Shown in pieces: positions 16,110 to 24,396 of a stretch of 64,000 bases of DNA. The DNA is taken from NCBI RefSeq assembly GCF_901543175.1, contig NZ_LR594040.1, positions 1,736,001 through 1,800,000 of the forward strand, given 5' to 3'. Every line of letters begins with the position of its first letter. The stretch's first letter is position 1. This DNA comes from Streptococcus australis. GTDB lineage: Bacteria; Bacillota; Bacilli; Lactobacillales; Streptococcaceae. The translations under genes and the position numbers were made by a program. Under the pieces are notes generated by a model. It worked only from the letters and a program-made list of their open reading frames with translations. It did not search any database and was not told the origin of the DNA.

Positions 16110-18317
16110 CTAATTTGTTACTTCATGTCCTGCCGTTTTAATAGTAGAACCGTTCATGTGTTTGACACGCGCAGCGATTTCCTTGTGGCGGCCGTTAACC
16201 ATTGGACGCGCTTGAGGGTTTCCAAGATAGCCACAAGTTCGTTTCACAACATCTACTGTTTTTGGGTCGTTATTGCCACAGTTGGGACAAGCAAAGCCTC
16301 TCTCAGTCGGTTCAAAATCCCCTTCAAAATCACACTTGTAACAGCGATCAATCGGAGTATTGGTTCCTAGATAGCCGACACGGTCATAGGCATAGTCCCA
16401 GACAGCTTCCAAGGCTTTAGGATTTTGTTGAAGAACTGGATACTCACAATAGTGGATAAAGCCACCTGACGCACCTGCTTCTGGATAGACTTTTTCAAAA
16501 TCCAGTTTTTCAAACGGTGTTGGATTTTTACGGACATCATAGTGGAAAGAGTTGGTGTAGTATTCCTTGTCTGTAATATCAGGAATAGAGCCGAACTTCT
16601 CTGTATCCAAACGACAAAAACGGTCCGTCAAACTTTCAGATGGTGTTGAGTAGATAGAGAAATGGTAATCATATTGATCTGACCACTCTTCTACACGTCG
16701 TTTCATATCACGAATGATGTCAAGTGTGAATTCCTTGGCTTCTGGATTACTCTCCCAGCTATTGCCAAAGAAGACCGTCGCCACTTCATACAAGCCGATA
16801 TAACCTAGAGAAATGGTCGCACGACGATTCTTAAAGAGCTGGTCTACACTTTCTTCTTTTCCGAGACGGCGACCGAAGGCCCCGTACTGATAAAGGATCG
16901 GGGCATTTGCTGGCGTCGCTTCCTTGGTTCGTTCGACACGATAAACCAGAGCATCCTCCGCAATGTTCATTCGCTCGTTGAAGATTTCCCAGAACTTGTT
17001 CATGTCACCTTCGGACTCGAGGGCGATACGAGGCAGATTGACTGTCACAACACCTAGATTCATACGGCCTGAATTGACCTCAACACCATTCTCATCCTTC
17101 CATCCTTGGAGGAAAGAACGGCAGCCCATTGGGACTTTAAAGGAACCTGTCAGCTCGATAATCTTATCATAGGACAAGACATCTGGGTACATCCGCTTGG
17201 TTGCACACTCAAGAGCCAACTGTTTGATGTCGTAGTTAGGTGAACCTTCTTCTAAGTTGAGGCCTCTTTTTAACGTAAAGATGAGTTTTGGGAAGATGGC
17301 TGTTCGATGTTCTGAACCAAGACCCTTGATACGAATGGTCAAGATAGCTTTTTGAATTTCACGCTCAAAACGATTGGTTCCCAGACCAAAACCTAGCGAA
17401 GTAAAAGGTGTTTGTCCATTTGATGTGAAGAGAGTGTTGATTTCATACTCGAGAGATTGCATGGCATCGTAGATGTCCTTTTGCGTTTTCTTCCAAGCGT
17501 AGTCTTCCCGTTTGTCAGGTAAGACCCACTCTTCCGCATCCTTGAGGTGCTTCTGGTAATTCTTCTCTGCATAAGGAGCCAAGACTTCATCGATACGGTC
17601 AGCTGAACAGCCCCCGTACTGGCTAGAAGCAACATTGGCGATGATTTGGGAAATCTGAGCTGTCGCAGTCTGGATAGACTTGGGACTCTCTACCTCCGCA
17701 TTTCCAATCTTAAAACCATTTTCCAACATGCCTTTAAAATCAATCAAACAGCAGTTGGTCATCGGTGTGTAAGGACTATAATCCAAATCGTGGTAGTGAA
17801 TCTCCCCTTTTTGATGAGCATTGGCCACATGTTTAGGAAGCATTTGCAGTCCGATTGATTTCCCAACAATCCCTGCTGTCAAATCACGCTGGGTATTAAA
17901 AACATCACTGTCTTTATTGGCATTTTCATTGACAACCGATTGGTCTTTATTGAGGAGCTTATGGATACTAAAGTTGATATCTGTCGCTTTTGAGCGCTCA
18001 AAATCCCTTTGTGTCCGATAAGTGATATACTCCTCAGCTAGCGCATATTCTTTAGCTTCAAGAAGTTCATGTTCTACGACATTTTGAATTTCGTAAATCT
18101 TGACACCTTGAGGGAAGCGACTGTGAATCTCCGCAACAATGCGCTCAAGCAATCCATTGAGACGTCTTTCAACCAAGGGAGTCACATTCATGACTTTATC
18201 AGCTGCCTTGTGAAGCGCTTTGTCAATCTTGTCTACATCAAATAAAACTCGTCTACCGTCCCGCTTTTCAACGAATAAGGTTGGAGCAGGGGCATTTTTC
18301 CCTTCCAATACAATCAT
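16110..18317 (-). CDS. nrdD: Anaerobic ribonucleoside-triphosphate reductase
   Basis: Class III reductase that makes dNTPs in the absence of oxygen using a glycyl radical. The 735-residue protein has an N-terminal ATP-cone (about residues 12-100, VEKRDGRRVLFDVDKIDKAL), the barrel with GGCSADRID and MGCRSFLQGW, a C-terminal zinc site with two Cys-X2-Cys pairs (CYKCDFE and CPNCGNN), and the glycyl-radical motif RTCGYLG near residue 700. Upstream lie two NrdR-type boxes and a promoter, so transcription is probably repressed by NrdR when dATP is plentiful. It heads the nrdD-46aa-GNAT-nrdG-kinase operon. Confidence 0.97.
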   Translation of the reverse strand: MIVLEGKNAPAPTLFVEKRDGRRVLFDVDKIDKALHKAADKVMNVTPLVERRLNGLLERIVAEIHSRFPQGVKIYEIQNVVEHELLEAKEYALAEEYITYRTQRDFERSKATDINFSIHKLLNKDQSVVNENANKDSDVFNTQRDLTAGIVGKSIGLQMLPKHVANAHQKGEIHYHDLDYSPYTPMTNCCLIDFKGMLENGFKIGNAEVESPKSIQTATAQISQIIANVASSQYGGCSADRIDEVLAPYAEKNYQKHLKDAEEWVLPDKREDYAWKKTQKDIYDAMQSLEYEINTLFTSNGQTPFTSLGFGLGTNRFEREIQKAILTIRIKGLGSEHRTAIFPKLIFTLKRGLNLEEGSPNYDIKQLALECATKRMYPDVLSYDKIIELTGSFKVPMGCRSFLQGWKDENGVEVNSGRMNLGVVTVNLPRIALESEGDMNKFWEIFNERMNIAEDALVYRVERTKEATPANAPILYQYGAFGRRLGKEESVDQLFKNRRATISLGYIGLYEVATVFFGNSWESNPEAKEFTLDIIRDMKRRVEEWSDQYDYHFSIYSTPSESLTDRFCRLDTEKFGSIPDITDKEYYTNSFHYDVRKNPTPFEKLDFEKVYPEAGASGGFIHYCEYPVLQQNPKALEAVWDYAYDRVGYLGTNTPIDRCYKCDFEGDFEPTERGFACPNCGNNDPKTVDVVKRTCGYLGNPQARPMVNGRHKEIAARVKHMNGSTIKTAGHEVTN

Positions 18318-18352
18318 ATCCTTGCTCTTTTCTATTTTTCTTCTTAAATGAT

Positions 18353-18380
18353 ATTATACCACTCTAAAAAGAAAAATCAA
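18353..18380 (-). promoter_or_regulatory. nrdD operon promoter
   Basis: Minus-strand -35 TTGATT (18375-18380), 16-base spacer, -10 TATAAT (18353-18358, in GGTATAATATC). The -35 lies inside the proximal NrdR-type box, so bound repressor would block RNA polymerase. Confidence 0.8.
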
Positions 18381-18433
18381 TATCTTGTGTTAAAAATTAT
18401 AAAATTTTTAAAATTACACAAGATATTGATTTT
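18373..18433 (-). promoter_or_regulatory. Tandem NrdR-type boxes forming an 18-bp inverted repeat
   Basis: Two 16-base sites, 18375-18390 and 18416-18431, match the NrdR box pattern (ACACAATATATTGTGT-like) at about 13 of 16 positions. Their centres are 41 bases apart, four helical turns, as expected for tandem NrdR binding. The sites are mutually inverted, forming a perfect 18-base inverted repeat with a 25-base A/T loop, which in RNA would fold into a stem followed by U-rich sequence. The element may thus be both operator for nrdD and terminator for the gene ending at 18435. Confidence 0.7.
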
Positions 18434-18434
18434 G

Positions 18435-19991
18435 TTATTTAGATTTATAAAGCTTGAATTCACTAGCATCTGTCTGAACAGGCTCGTATTTTTCGCTGAG
18501 CCAGCTCTCTACATCCGACCACAAGGCTACTTTTTGATTGACCAAAATCATCTTCGGTTTATTTTCTTTTAGATCATTCATAAGTTTGGTTTTATTTTCA
18601 TCGCTTGCAGTATAGAGTGTTGGTGTCACTAGAGAAGTCGGCGCCAAGCGTTCACTTGCTCGATAAAAATCTGGACGATCGTCCCAAGCATAGACACGAT
18701 CCTCCGAACTTGTTTGCTCTTTCACCACACTAGCAAGACGCTCTCTCTCCTGGTAAGTCGCTGGGTGAGAAACATAACGACTCAAAACGGGTAGAAAAAG
18801 TAAATAGACTATCGCAACCAATGGTAGATAGAAATTTCCCTTGAGGTAGCGACCAAAGAGTGATGAAGAGCGAACTCTTCGTCTACTACGACTGATACGA
18901 TCAGAGCTGCCTTCTCTAATGTTGGTTAGCAATAACAATGTCAAAAAGGGTAAAATTGCTGCCAAACGTGAGCCATGCAAAGGTTCCTTTGAAAAAATTA
19001 ATAAAGCAAGAGTTACCAGTAAGCCTAAACTAGCGCCTATTGAGACAGCAGATTGTTTGGCTGACTTGGTCTGAAACAATCCTGAAAAGATCAATGTCAG
19101 AATTCCAATACCGATGGATAGCAAGCCATAGAAAGCAGTATTCTCCATAAGATTGGCATTTGAAAATAGACTAAGCGTATCTATTGGATACAAGGTGTGG
19201 CCAATCGCATCACCAAAAGTTCCTGTTAATACAGTGTAGTAGCCAATTGGATAAAATATGATAGAAAATCCTAGAGCTGATGCGAAAAATTGATACAAAC
19301 CATGAGCAAATCGACGCTTGGCAATATTAAATCCAAACAAACTCAAGGCAAGTGTAGCTGCAAACAAGGCTGTAGGAATAGGTGATAGGAAGAAAGCTAG
19401 TGCTAAACTCATCCCAACTCGCAAGAAACCTTTATCGTTACTTGGATCATCCAGATAGTCAGCCACTAGGCTAAAACTATAAAATAGAAAAGGCAAGGCC
19501 ACAACTACTGCATAGCTACCACCAAATCCTAGACTGCCCACAAGCAGATAGAAAATCAACAAAAGCTGTCTAGCCTGTTCTCCCTGACCTGTCAAGGTAT
19601 CAGCGGATTTAAATAGAAAAACACCAGCTCCGAACAAGGCCAACCACTCCACCAAAGCAAAAAGGATATTCCCTTGAGAGAGATAGGTTAGTAAGTAATA
19701 AAGCAGTCCATTTGAACCATAATAATCCGTGTAAATCTGCCCACTCTGATGTAGCGCCCAACCAGTATAAAGATCTTGCATCTGTTGGGGGCTCACCAAA
19801 CCAAAGATCAGAGGCAACATTACAGAAACAGCTGTAGCAGCCAGACTCCAAATCACCATGCTAAAAAATGGAAGCGGAGTTCGTTTCTTCTTACCTCGCT
19901 CCAGTCCAAATTCAGACTCTTGATCCAGCCGTTCCCGATACTGGTATCGAAATTCTTCTAGCTGTTCGTCTTTTTCCTCGTATACGTTCAT
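18435..19991 (-). CDS. Polytopic membrane protein, glycosyltransferase-C-like
   Basis: A 518-residue protein with a charged cytoplasmic N-terminus (about 45 residues), then roughly 11 hydrophobic segments and a soluble C-terminal region of about 110 residues. Segment DLYTGWALHQSGQIYTDYYG after TM1 resembles the first extracellular loop of GT-C (PMT/ArnT-like) enzymes, where an Asp binds the lipid-linked donor. No firm family assignment. It starts 35 bases after the ccs4-like gene, with GAGGAGAAATTGA before ATG, and so should belong to the SigX competence regulon; role in competence unknown. Confidence 0.7.
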   Translation of the reverse strand: MNVYEEKDEQLEEFRYQYRERLDQESEFGLERGKKKRTPLPFFSMVIWSLAATAVSVMLPLIFGLVSPQQMQDLYTGWALHQSGQIYTDYYGSNGLLYYLLTYLSQGNILFALVEWLALFGAGVFLFKSADTLTGQGEQARQLLLIFYLLVGSLGFGGSYAVVVALPFLFYSFSLVADYLDDPSNDKGFLRVGMSLALAFFLSPIPTALFAATLALSLFGFNIAKRRFAHGLYQFFASALGFSIIFYPIGYYTVLTGTFGDAIGHTLYPIDTLSLFSNANLMENTAFYGLLSIGIGILTLIFSGLFQTKSAKQSAVSIGASLGLLVTLALLIFSKEPLHGSRLAAILPFLTLLLLTNIREGSSDRISRSRRRVRSSSLFGRYLKGNFYLPLVAIVYLLFLPVLSRYVSHPATYQERERLASVVKEQTSSEDRVYAWDDRPDFYRASERLAPTSLVTPTLYTASDENKTKLMNDLKENKPKMILVNQKVALWSDVESWLSEKYEPVQTDASEFKLYKSK

Positions 19992-20026
19992 TCAATTTCT
20001 CCTCTAAGTTTATCTGTTTTAGTATA

Positions 20027-20170
20027 TCAAAATCTTACAGGAATGTCAGCTAGGGATTGATATTTCCTTAACTTCTTATCTAGCTCAGCAAAGCGTTCAA
20101 TCTCTCGAAAACGGTGTAAACTGCTTGTTTGAAACTCTAGAATAAAATCATATTCTTTTTGATTTAGCAT
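20027..20170 (-). CDS. ccs4: Competence-induced small protein, Ccs4-like
   Basis: A 47-codon gene, product starting MLNQKEYDFILEFQTSSLHR, charged and probably helical with no membrane segment. AGGAGG lies six bases before the chosen ATG; another ATG two codons upstream abuts the ribosome-binding site. A SigX-type box lies 20 bases upstream. I remember a small late-competence gene called ccs4 between cls and this membrane gene in pneumococcus; the symbol is assigned by position and regulation, not a verified sequence match. Confidence 0.65.
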   Translation of the reverse strand: MLNQKEYDFILEFQTSSLHRFREIERFAELDKKLRKYQSLADIPVRF

Positions 20171-20189
20171 TTTCATCCTCCTGCTTATC

Positions 20190-20197
20190 TATTCGCA
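20190..20197 (-). promoter_or_regulatory. SigX (ComX) late-competence promoter box
   Basis: Minus strand TGCGAATA, one base from the cin-box core TACGAATA, preceded by a T-rich tract (TTTTTTGTCTTTTT) as in pneumococcal late genes. It lies 20 bases before the ATG of the ccs4-like gene. Confidence 0.75.
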
Positions 20198-20201
20198 AAA
20201 A

Positions 20202-20231
20202 GACAAAAAAAGAGAGAACAAATCCGTTCTC
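20202..20231 (-). terminator. Terminator of the vWA surface protein gene
   Basis: Minus-strand hairpin pairing GAGAAC with GTTCTC across a six-base loop (20214-20231), followed by TCTTTTTTTG (20202-20213). The U-tract of this terminator is the T-rich tract of the adjacent SigX box. Confidence 0.8.
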
Positions 20232-20284
20232 CCCTGTTTTTAATCATTCACCAACCTGACTACGATTGATAAAAATATGATATT

Positions 20285-21631
20285 TTATTTCTCTTCTTTC
20301 TTGGTCACTACAGTAAATCCTGAGACTGCTGCTAGCAAAACTAAGCCAGCTGCAGCCAATCCTGAAGAAGCTTGAACACCTGTTTTTGGTAATTCAGCCT
20401 TTTTAGAGACCGTCTCAGTATGATAAGCTGGTGCTTTTGGTTTAAGTACCACATGCGCCTCTGACAAGAAATCGTATTTTTCAGTCACGATACGGTAAAC
20501 ACGTCCTTCTTGGACAGTCTTCACAACATGGTTTGTAAAATCACGATTTAAGAGACTAGAAAATTCCTGACGAATATTCAGGTAAAGGCCTTTTGTCCCC
20601 TCAACTAAAGGTTTGAAGGTCGATTCTTCGTAGCTCATCCCTACAACTGATAGGGAAATATCTGCTGCCTTAAGTGCCTTGATTGTTTCGTCTACTGTTG
20701 GAATTCCTGGGGTATCGAAATCAATACTCTCATCAGTAATCAAGAACGCAAAACGACGATTATTAGAAGCTGTAGACCAATCATAGTCTTTCGAAGTTGC
20801 GATATGATGTAAAGGAACTGTAGGTTCTTCTGTTCCTCCCATGGTTGTAATAGACTTAAGCGCCTTAATATATTCCTCTACATTCTTAGTGAATTTAGAG
20901 CCATTAAAGTCAAAATACTGAACATTCTTAGCAGATTCGTATGCGATTAAACCAAGGCGAGCATCCACCTTTTTGCTAGCCAAATCACGAACAAAAGTTT
21001 CGATGTTTTGCACAACATTTTGAATAGATGAATCCATTGAACCTGATTTATCAATGGTAAAAACAATATCTGCAGAACCAGATGATTGCTTAGTAATTGT
21101 CACATCTGCTTCTTTCAAAACTTTTTCTATTCGAGTTTTTTTGACAGTCTGAGTTACATCCGCTACATATTCATCAGTCTCAATATGATCAGATGCAGTC
21201 TTTGTGGTGATAACTGGCGCTTTTTCTCCGACAGGAGTTCCTTTGGCAGCTAAGATAGTTGTCTCAACATTTACAGAAGCTTCTGCTTTAGCTACAGCTT
21301 CTGTGCCAGTTTCATTTTCTTTAGTATCAACTTTAAGTTCTGTAGAGGTTGTAGCCACCTTAACAACATCACCAGGTTGAGCTTTATCAGCTGGTACCAC
21401 TGGAGTAGTTGCCTTAGCTTGGATTTCTTTTACAGTTTCATCAGCTAGTTTGCTAGACGAAGTTTGCTTGGCTGTATCTGAACTTGTTTGAGCCAAATCG
21501 TTAGCTGTCTGACTAGGGTTTTTTACTTCATCAGCGCCGACTTGTCCCACTGCTACAACTACAGATGCTAATGCTGCTGTAAGTAAAGCCGACTTGCATT
21601 TCCAAAATAAAGAACGTTTATAACTTTTCAT
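20285..21631 (-). CDS. LPXTG-anchored von Willebrand factor A domain surface protein
   Basis: A 448-residue secreted, cell-wall-anchored protein. Order: signal peptide ~1-33 (cleavage after VGA); low-complexity Ser/Thr/Lys region to ~150; vWA domain ~186-365 with a complete MIDAS start D194-K-S196-G-S198; the sorting signal LPKTG at 414-418, a hydrophobic stretch and KKEEK tail. Such domains bind host matrix proteins or act as adhesins, so adhesion is likely, but the ligand is unknown. It has its own promoter and terminator and sits between ccs4 and cls, where I recall no such gene in pneumococcus. Confidence 0.9.
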   Translation of the reverse strand: MKSYKRSLFWKCKSALLTAALASVVVAVGQVGADEVKNPSQTANDLAQTSSDTAKQTSSSKLADETVKEIQAKATTPVVPADKAQPGDVVKVATTSTELKVDTKENETGTEAVAKAEASVNVETTILAAKGTPVGEKAPVITTKTASDHIETDEYVADVTQTVKKTRIEKVLKEADVTITKQSSGSADIVFTIDKSGSMDSSIQNVVQNIETFVRDLASKKVDARLGLIAYESAKNVQYFDFNGSKFTKNVEEYIKALKSITTMGGTEEPTVPLHHIATSKDYDWSTASNNRRFAFLITDESIDFDTPGIPTVDETIKALKAADISLSVVGMSYEESTFKPLVEGTKGLYLNIRQEFSSLLNRDFTNHVVKTVQEGRVYRIVTEKYDFLSEAHVVLKPKAPAYHTETVSKKAELPKTGVQASSGLAAAGLVLLAAVSGFTVVTKKEEK

Positions 21632-21667
21632 AAAAGCCTTCCCCCTTTTTTAACTAATATTAAAAAT

Positions 21668-21696
21668 ATGATAGCAATTTAAGAGCATTTTGTCAA
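21668..21696 (-). promoter_or_regulatory. Promoter of the vWA surface protein gene
   Basis: Minus-strand -35 TTGACA (21691-21696), 17-base spacer, -10 TATCAT (21668-21673). The ribosome-binding site GGGGGAAGG lies before the ATG at 21631. Confidence 0.8.
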
Positions 21697-21769
21697 ATAG
21701 AATGTATGAACCACACTCTATATAAGATAATCAGCCAAACGCCCCCCTCTTTCGACTCTATATATCTTC

Positions 21770-23302
21770 TTAGAGCATGGGCGCAAACAACTGGACTATT
21801 TCCTTGATCAAGCTTTGATACCAGCTTGTTTTGATTGTGTGGGGATAGATTTCTTGAGAAACCTTAAAAATTTCTTCGAAGTCCCTCTCAATGTCTAAAA
21901 TAGATTGTGTTCTATAAAGCAAAACGCCATTTTCATAGTGGTGGAGCAAGCTGCGATAGTCAAAATTGATGGTTCCCACTGTTGCTGCTTCTCCATCGAC
22001 AAGCATTTGCTTACTATGAAGAAATCCGGGACTGTACTCGTAAATGCGCACTCCCGCAGATAGCAAATCTGGATAGGCTCCGCGAGTAACCAATTGGATG
22101 ACCTTCTTATCTGGGATACAAGGCGTCACAATTCGCACATCCACCCCTCTCAGAGCTGCATTTTTGATACTTTCGGTGAGATCATAGTCAGCAATCAGAT
22201 AGGGTGTCGTGATATAAACATAGTCTGTAGCTTGATTGATAAGATTTTGATAGACCGTTTTCCCAACCTGGGATCGGTAAATAGGTTTAGGGCCACTACT
22301 ATAGGGAATACAGAGCCCCATCCCGTCTTTGGGTTGATTTTCAAGATGGTATTGGTCAAAGTCACTAATCTCTCCACGATTAATATACCAGGTGGATAAA
22401 AAGAGTCTGGTAAAAGCCTTTACTGCTGGACCATCCAAACGAATACCACTATCCTTCCAGTAACCAAAGCGTTCGATATGGTTGATGTACTCGTCTGCTA
22501 GATTGGCGCCACCTGTATAGGCAATCTGCCCATCGATAATCATGATTTTACGGTGATCACGGTTGTTATAGGCAACGGTCAAGCGCGGAATCACCTTGTT
22601 AAATTTATGGGCTTCAATCCCTCGACTACGAAGCTGGATGGTATAATCCCCAGGTAAGGTTGCCATACATCCAATATCGTCATAGAGAAGCTTGACTTCC
22701 ACTCCTTGAGCAGCCTTTTCTTCCAAAATCTCTAAGATGCTGTTCCACATCAAACCTTCTTCGATGATATAGTACTCAAGAAAGATAAATTTCTCCGCTT
22801 TCTTGAGATCCTCCAGCATCTGATGCCACATACTTTCACCAGAGGCAAAAAAATGCGTATCCGTTCGATCATAGACATCTGCATTCGTATCCATACTGAG
22901 GAGGGATTTGATGACGCCATAAGCAGACTTATCCTCTTCCTTTAACTCCAAACGGAGGGCTCTGCTATTATCCTCTCGGTCAACCATTGATTGGAGCTGT
23001 TTCAACTGCTTGACCTCTTTTTTAGATAGGCGACGTTCCCCAAACATGATATAGAGTAGGGGACCAAATACTGGAACAAAGGCTACTAACAGCCATGTCA
23101 CCTTGCTTTCTGGATTCATAGATCGATTAACAATCGATACAATGGTCGCCATACTCATCAAAATAACTAGGATAATCCAGAGAATCGGAGCCATCCGACC
23201 TAGATAGAGAAACAAACCAAAGACGATAAACAACTCCGCCAACATGATGGTAATACTAAATCCATACTTGGACATGAGTAGCTGCATTTTTCTAACAGTC
23301 AT
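21770..23302 (-). CDS. cls: Cardiolipin synthase
   Basis: Condenses two phosphatidylglycerols into cardiolipin at the membrane. The 510-residue protein has two N-terminal membrane segments (about 15-70), then two phospholipase D HKD motifs: HRKIMIIDGQ and HSKQMLVDGE. The chosen ATG (23300-23302) follows AAGGAAGGGGATGT; an in-frame ATG 11 codons upstream lacks a site. Its promoter lies just after the ketosynthase gene, so it is probably expressed on its own as well as by read-through. Confidence 0.95.
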   Translation of the reverse strand: MTVRKMQLLMSKYGFSITIMLAELFIVFGLFLYLGRMAPILWIILVILMSMATIVSIVNRSMNPESKVTWLLVAFVPVFGPLLYIMFGERRLSKKEVKQLKQLQSMVDREDNSRALRLELKEEDKSAYGVIKSLLSMDTNADVYDRTDTHFFASGESMWHQMLEDLKKAEKFIFLEYYIIEEGLMWNSILEILEEKAAQGVEVKLLYDDIGCMATLPGDYTIQLRSRGIEAHKFNKVIPRLTVAYNNRDHRKIMIIDGQIAYTGGANLADEYINHIERFGYWKDSGIRLDGPAVKAFTRLFLSTWYINRGEISDFDQYHLENQPKDGMGLCIPYSSGPKPIYRSQVGKTVYQNLINQATDYVYITTPYLIADYDLTESIKNAALRGVDVRIVTPCIPDKKVIQLVTRGAYPDLLSAGVRIYEYSPGFLHSKQMLVDGEAATVGTINFDYRSLLHHYENGVLLYRTQSILDIERDFEEIFKVSQEIYPHTIKTSWYQSLIKEIVQLFAPML

Positions 23303-23360
23303 ACATCCCCTTCCTTTTCTAACATTCTCCCTCACCGCTTGATAAACGAATCTTCCTACT

Positions 23361-23390
23361 AGTATACCTCAGTTCAGTGGTAGATGGCAA
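23361..23390 (-). promoter_or_regulatory. cls promoter
   Basis: Minus-strand -35 TTGCCA (23385-23390), 18-base spacer, -10 TATACT (23361-23366). No terminator hairpin is evident between the upstream ketosynthase gene and this promoter. Confidence 0.7.
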
Positions 23391-23437
23391 CCGTTTACTC
23401 TTACTCAAGTTCCAACCCTTCCGTTTTCAGATGCGTA

Positions 23438-24382
23438 TTACAGTTTGAGAGCCAACATATTGACGGTCATACCGGCTGCAGTTCCCATAAGATAGATGAC
23501 ATCTCCCTCCTTGACAAGTCCATGCTCTAACGAATAAGCCAAGCCAAACGGCACAGAGACTGATACCATATTTCCATAATCCGTGACGAGATTAAGATAT
23601 TGTTCCTCGGCTACACCTAGTTTGTCCATGACCAAAGGAAGAGCACGACTTGCTTGGTGAGGAATGATATAGTCCACATCTCTCAAGGCTAGCTGTGTTT
23701 TTTCTTGAAACTCTTCAAACATGACTGGGATTTTACGAGCAGACAAGAGGAGAATTTTCTTGCCCTTCATATCAAACATATAGTTGGTCTTAGTCGCTTC
23801 AGAGTACTCTTTTGGTTGAAAAGAAGTCAGACCTCCACGAATTTCCGTATCGTGAGCTCCTTCTGACCAAGTACGTTGGAGACTAGCAATGATCCCTTTT
23901 TCCTGATGGCTTTTTTGGAAAATAAAGGCTGCTGCTCCATCACTAAAAAGTTCAAAACTTTCTTTTTGCTTGGGATTGAGCCCTAAACTTCCAACCTCAC
24001 TAGACACGATCAGAACACGATTGTATTCGCCCGCCTCAATCAAGTGGGACATGGTCGATAGAGCAGAAATAAAGCTGGTACAGGTCGTATTGATATCCAT
24101 AGCTGGGATTGAGAGCCCTTTTGCCACGCGTTCATGAATCAAGGCAGCCGTACAAGGAATAGGCTGAACTCCAACTGCACTAGCTGATACAAGGCAATCG
24201 ATATCTTTAATATCCAAATTTGCATGTTCGAGTGCTCTCTGAATGGCTACCTCTGCCAAATCTAACTGCGTTTCTTCATTTTCAACTACACGATAACGGG
24301 TCTGGTCTTTAAATTGAACTGTATGCTTTGGAAGGCAAATGCCATAACCTGCGATTTCTACATGTCTTTTTACTTCTGTCAT
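23438..24382 (-). CDS. FabH/OleA-like 3-oxoacyl synthase (ketosynthase III)
   Basis: A 314-residue thiolase-fold condensing enzyme. The catalytic triad is intact: Cys101 (NTTCTSF), His242 (IIPHQASR) and Asn271 (DYGNMVSVSVP). It differs from housekeeping FabH around the triad and lies outside the fab cluster, so a dedicated biosynthetic role is likely. The start at 24382 has AAAGGAAAAAAGACA upstream; an ATG six codons earlier overlaps the ligase stop but lacks a site. It is the last gene of the five-gene operon and would condense an acyl or aryl thioester with a second acyl unit. Confidence 0.88.
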   Translation of the reverse strand: MTEVKRHVEIAGYGICLPKHTVQFKDQTRYRVVENEETQLDLAEVAIQRALEHANLDIKDIDCLVSASAVGVQPIPCTAALIHERVAKGLSIPAMDINTTCTSFISALSTMSHLIEAGEYNRVLIVSSEVGSLGLNPKQKESFELFSDGAAAFIFQKSHQEKGIIASLQRTWSEGAHDTEIRGGLTSFQPKEYSEATKTNYMFDMKGKKILLLSARKIPVMFEEFQEKTQLALRDVDYIIPHQASRALPLVMDKLGVAEEQYLNLVTDYGNMVSVSVPFGLAYSLEHGLVKEGDVIYLMGTAAGMTVNMLALKL

Positions 24383-24396
24383 TGTCTTTTTTCCTT

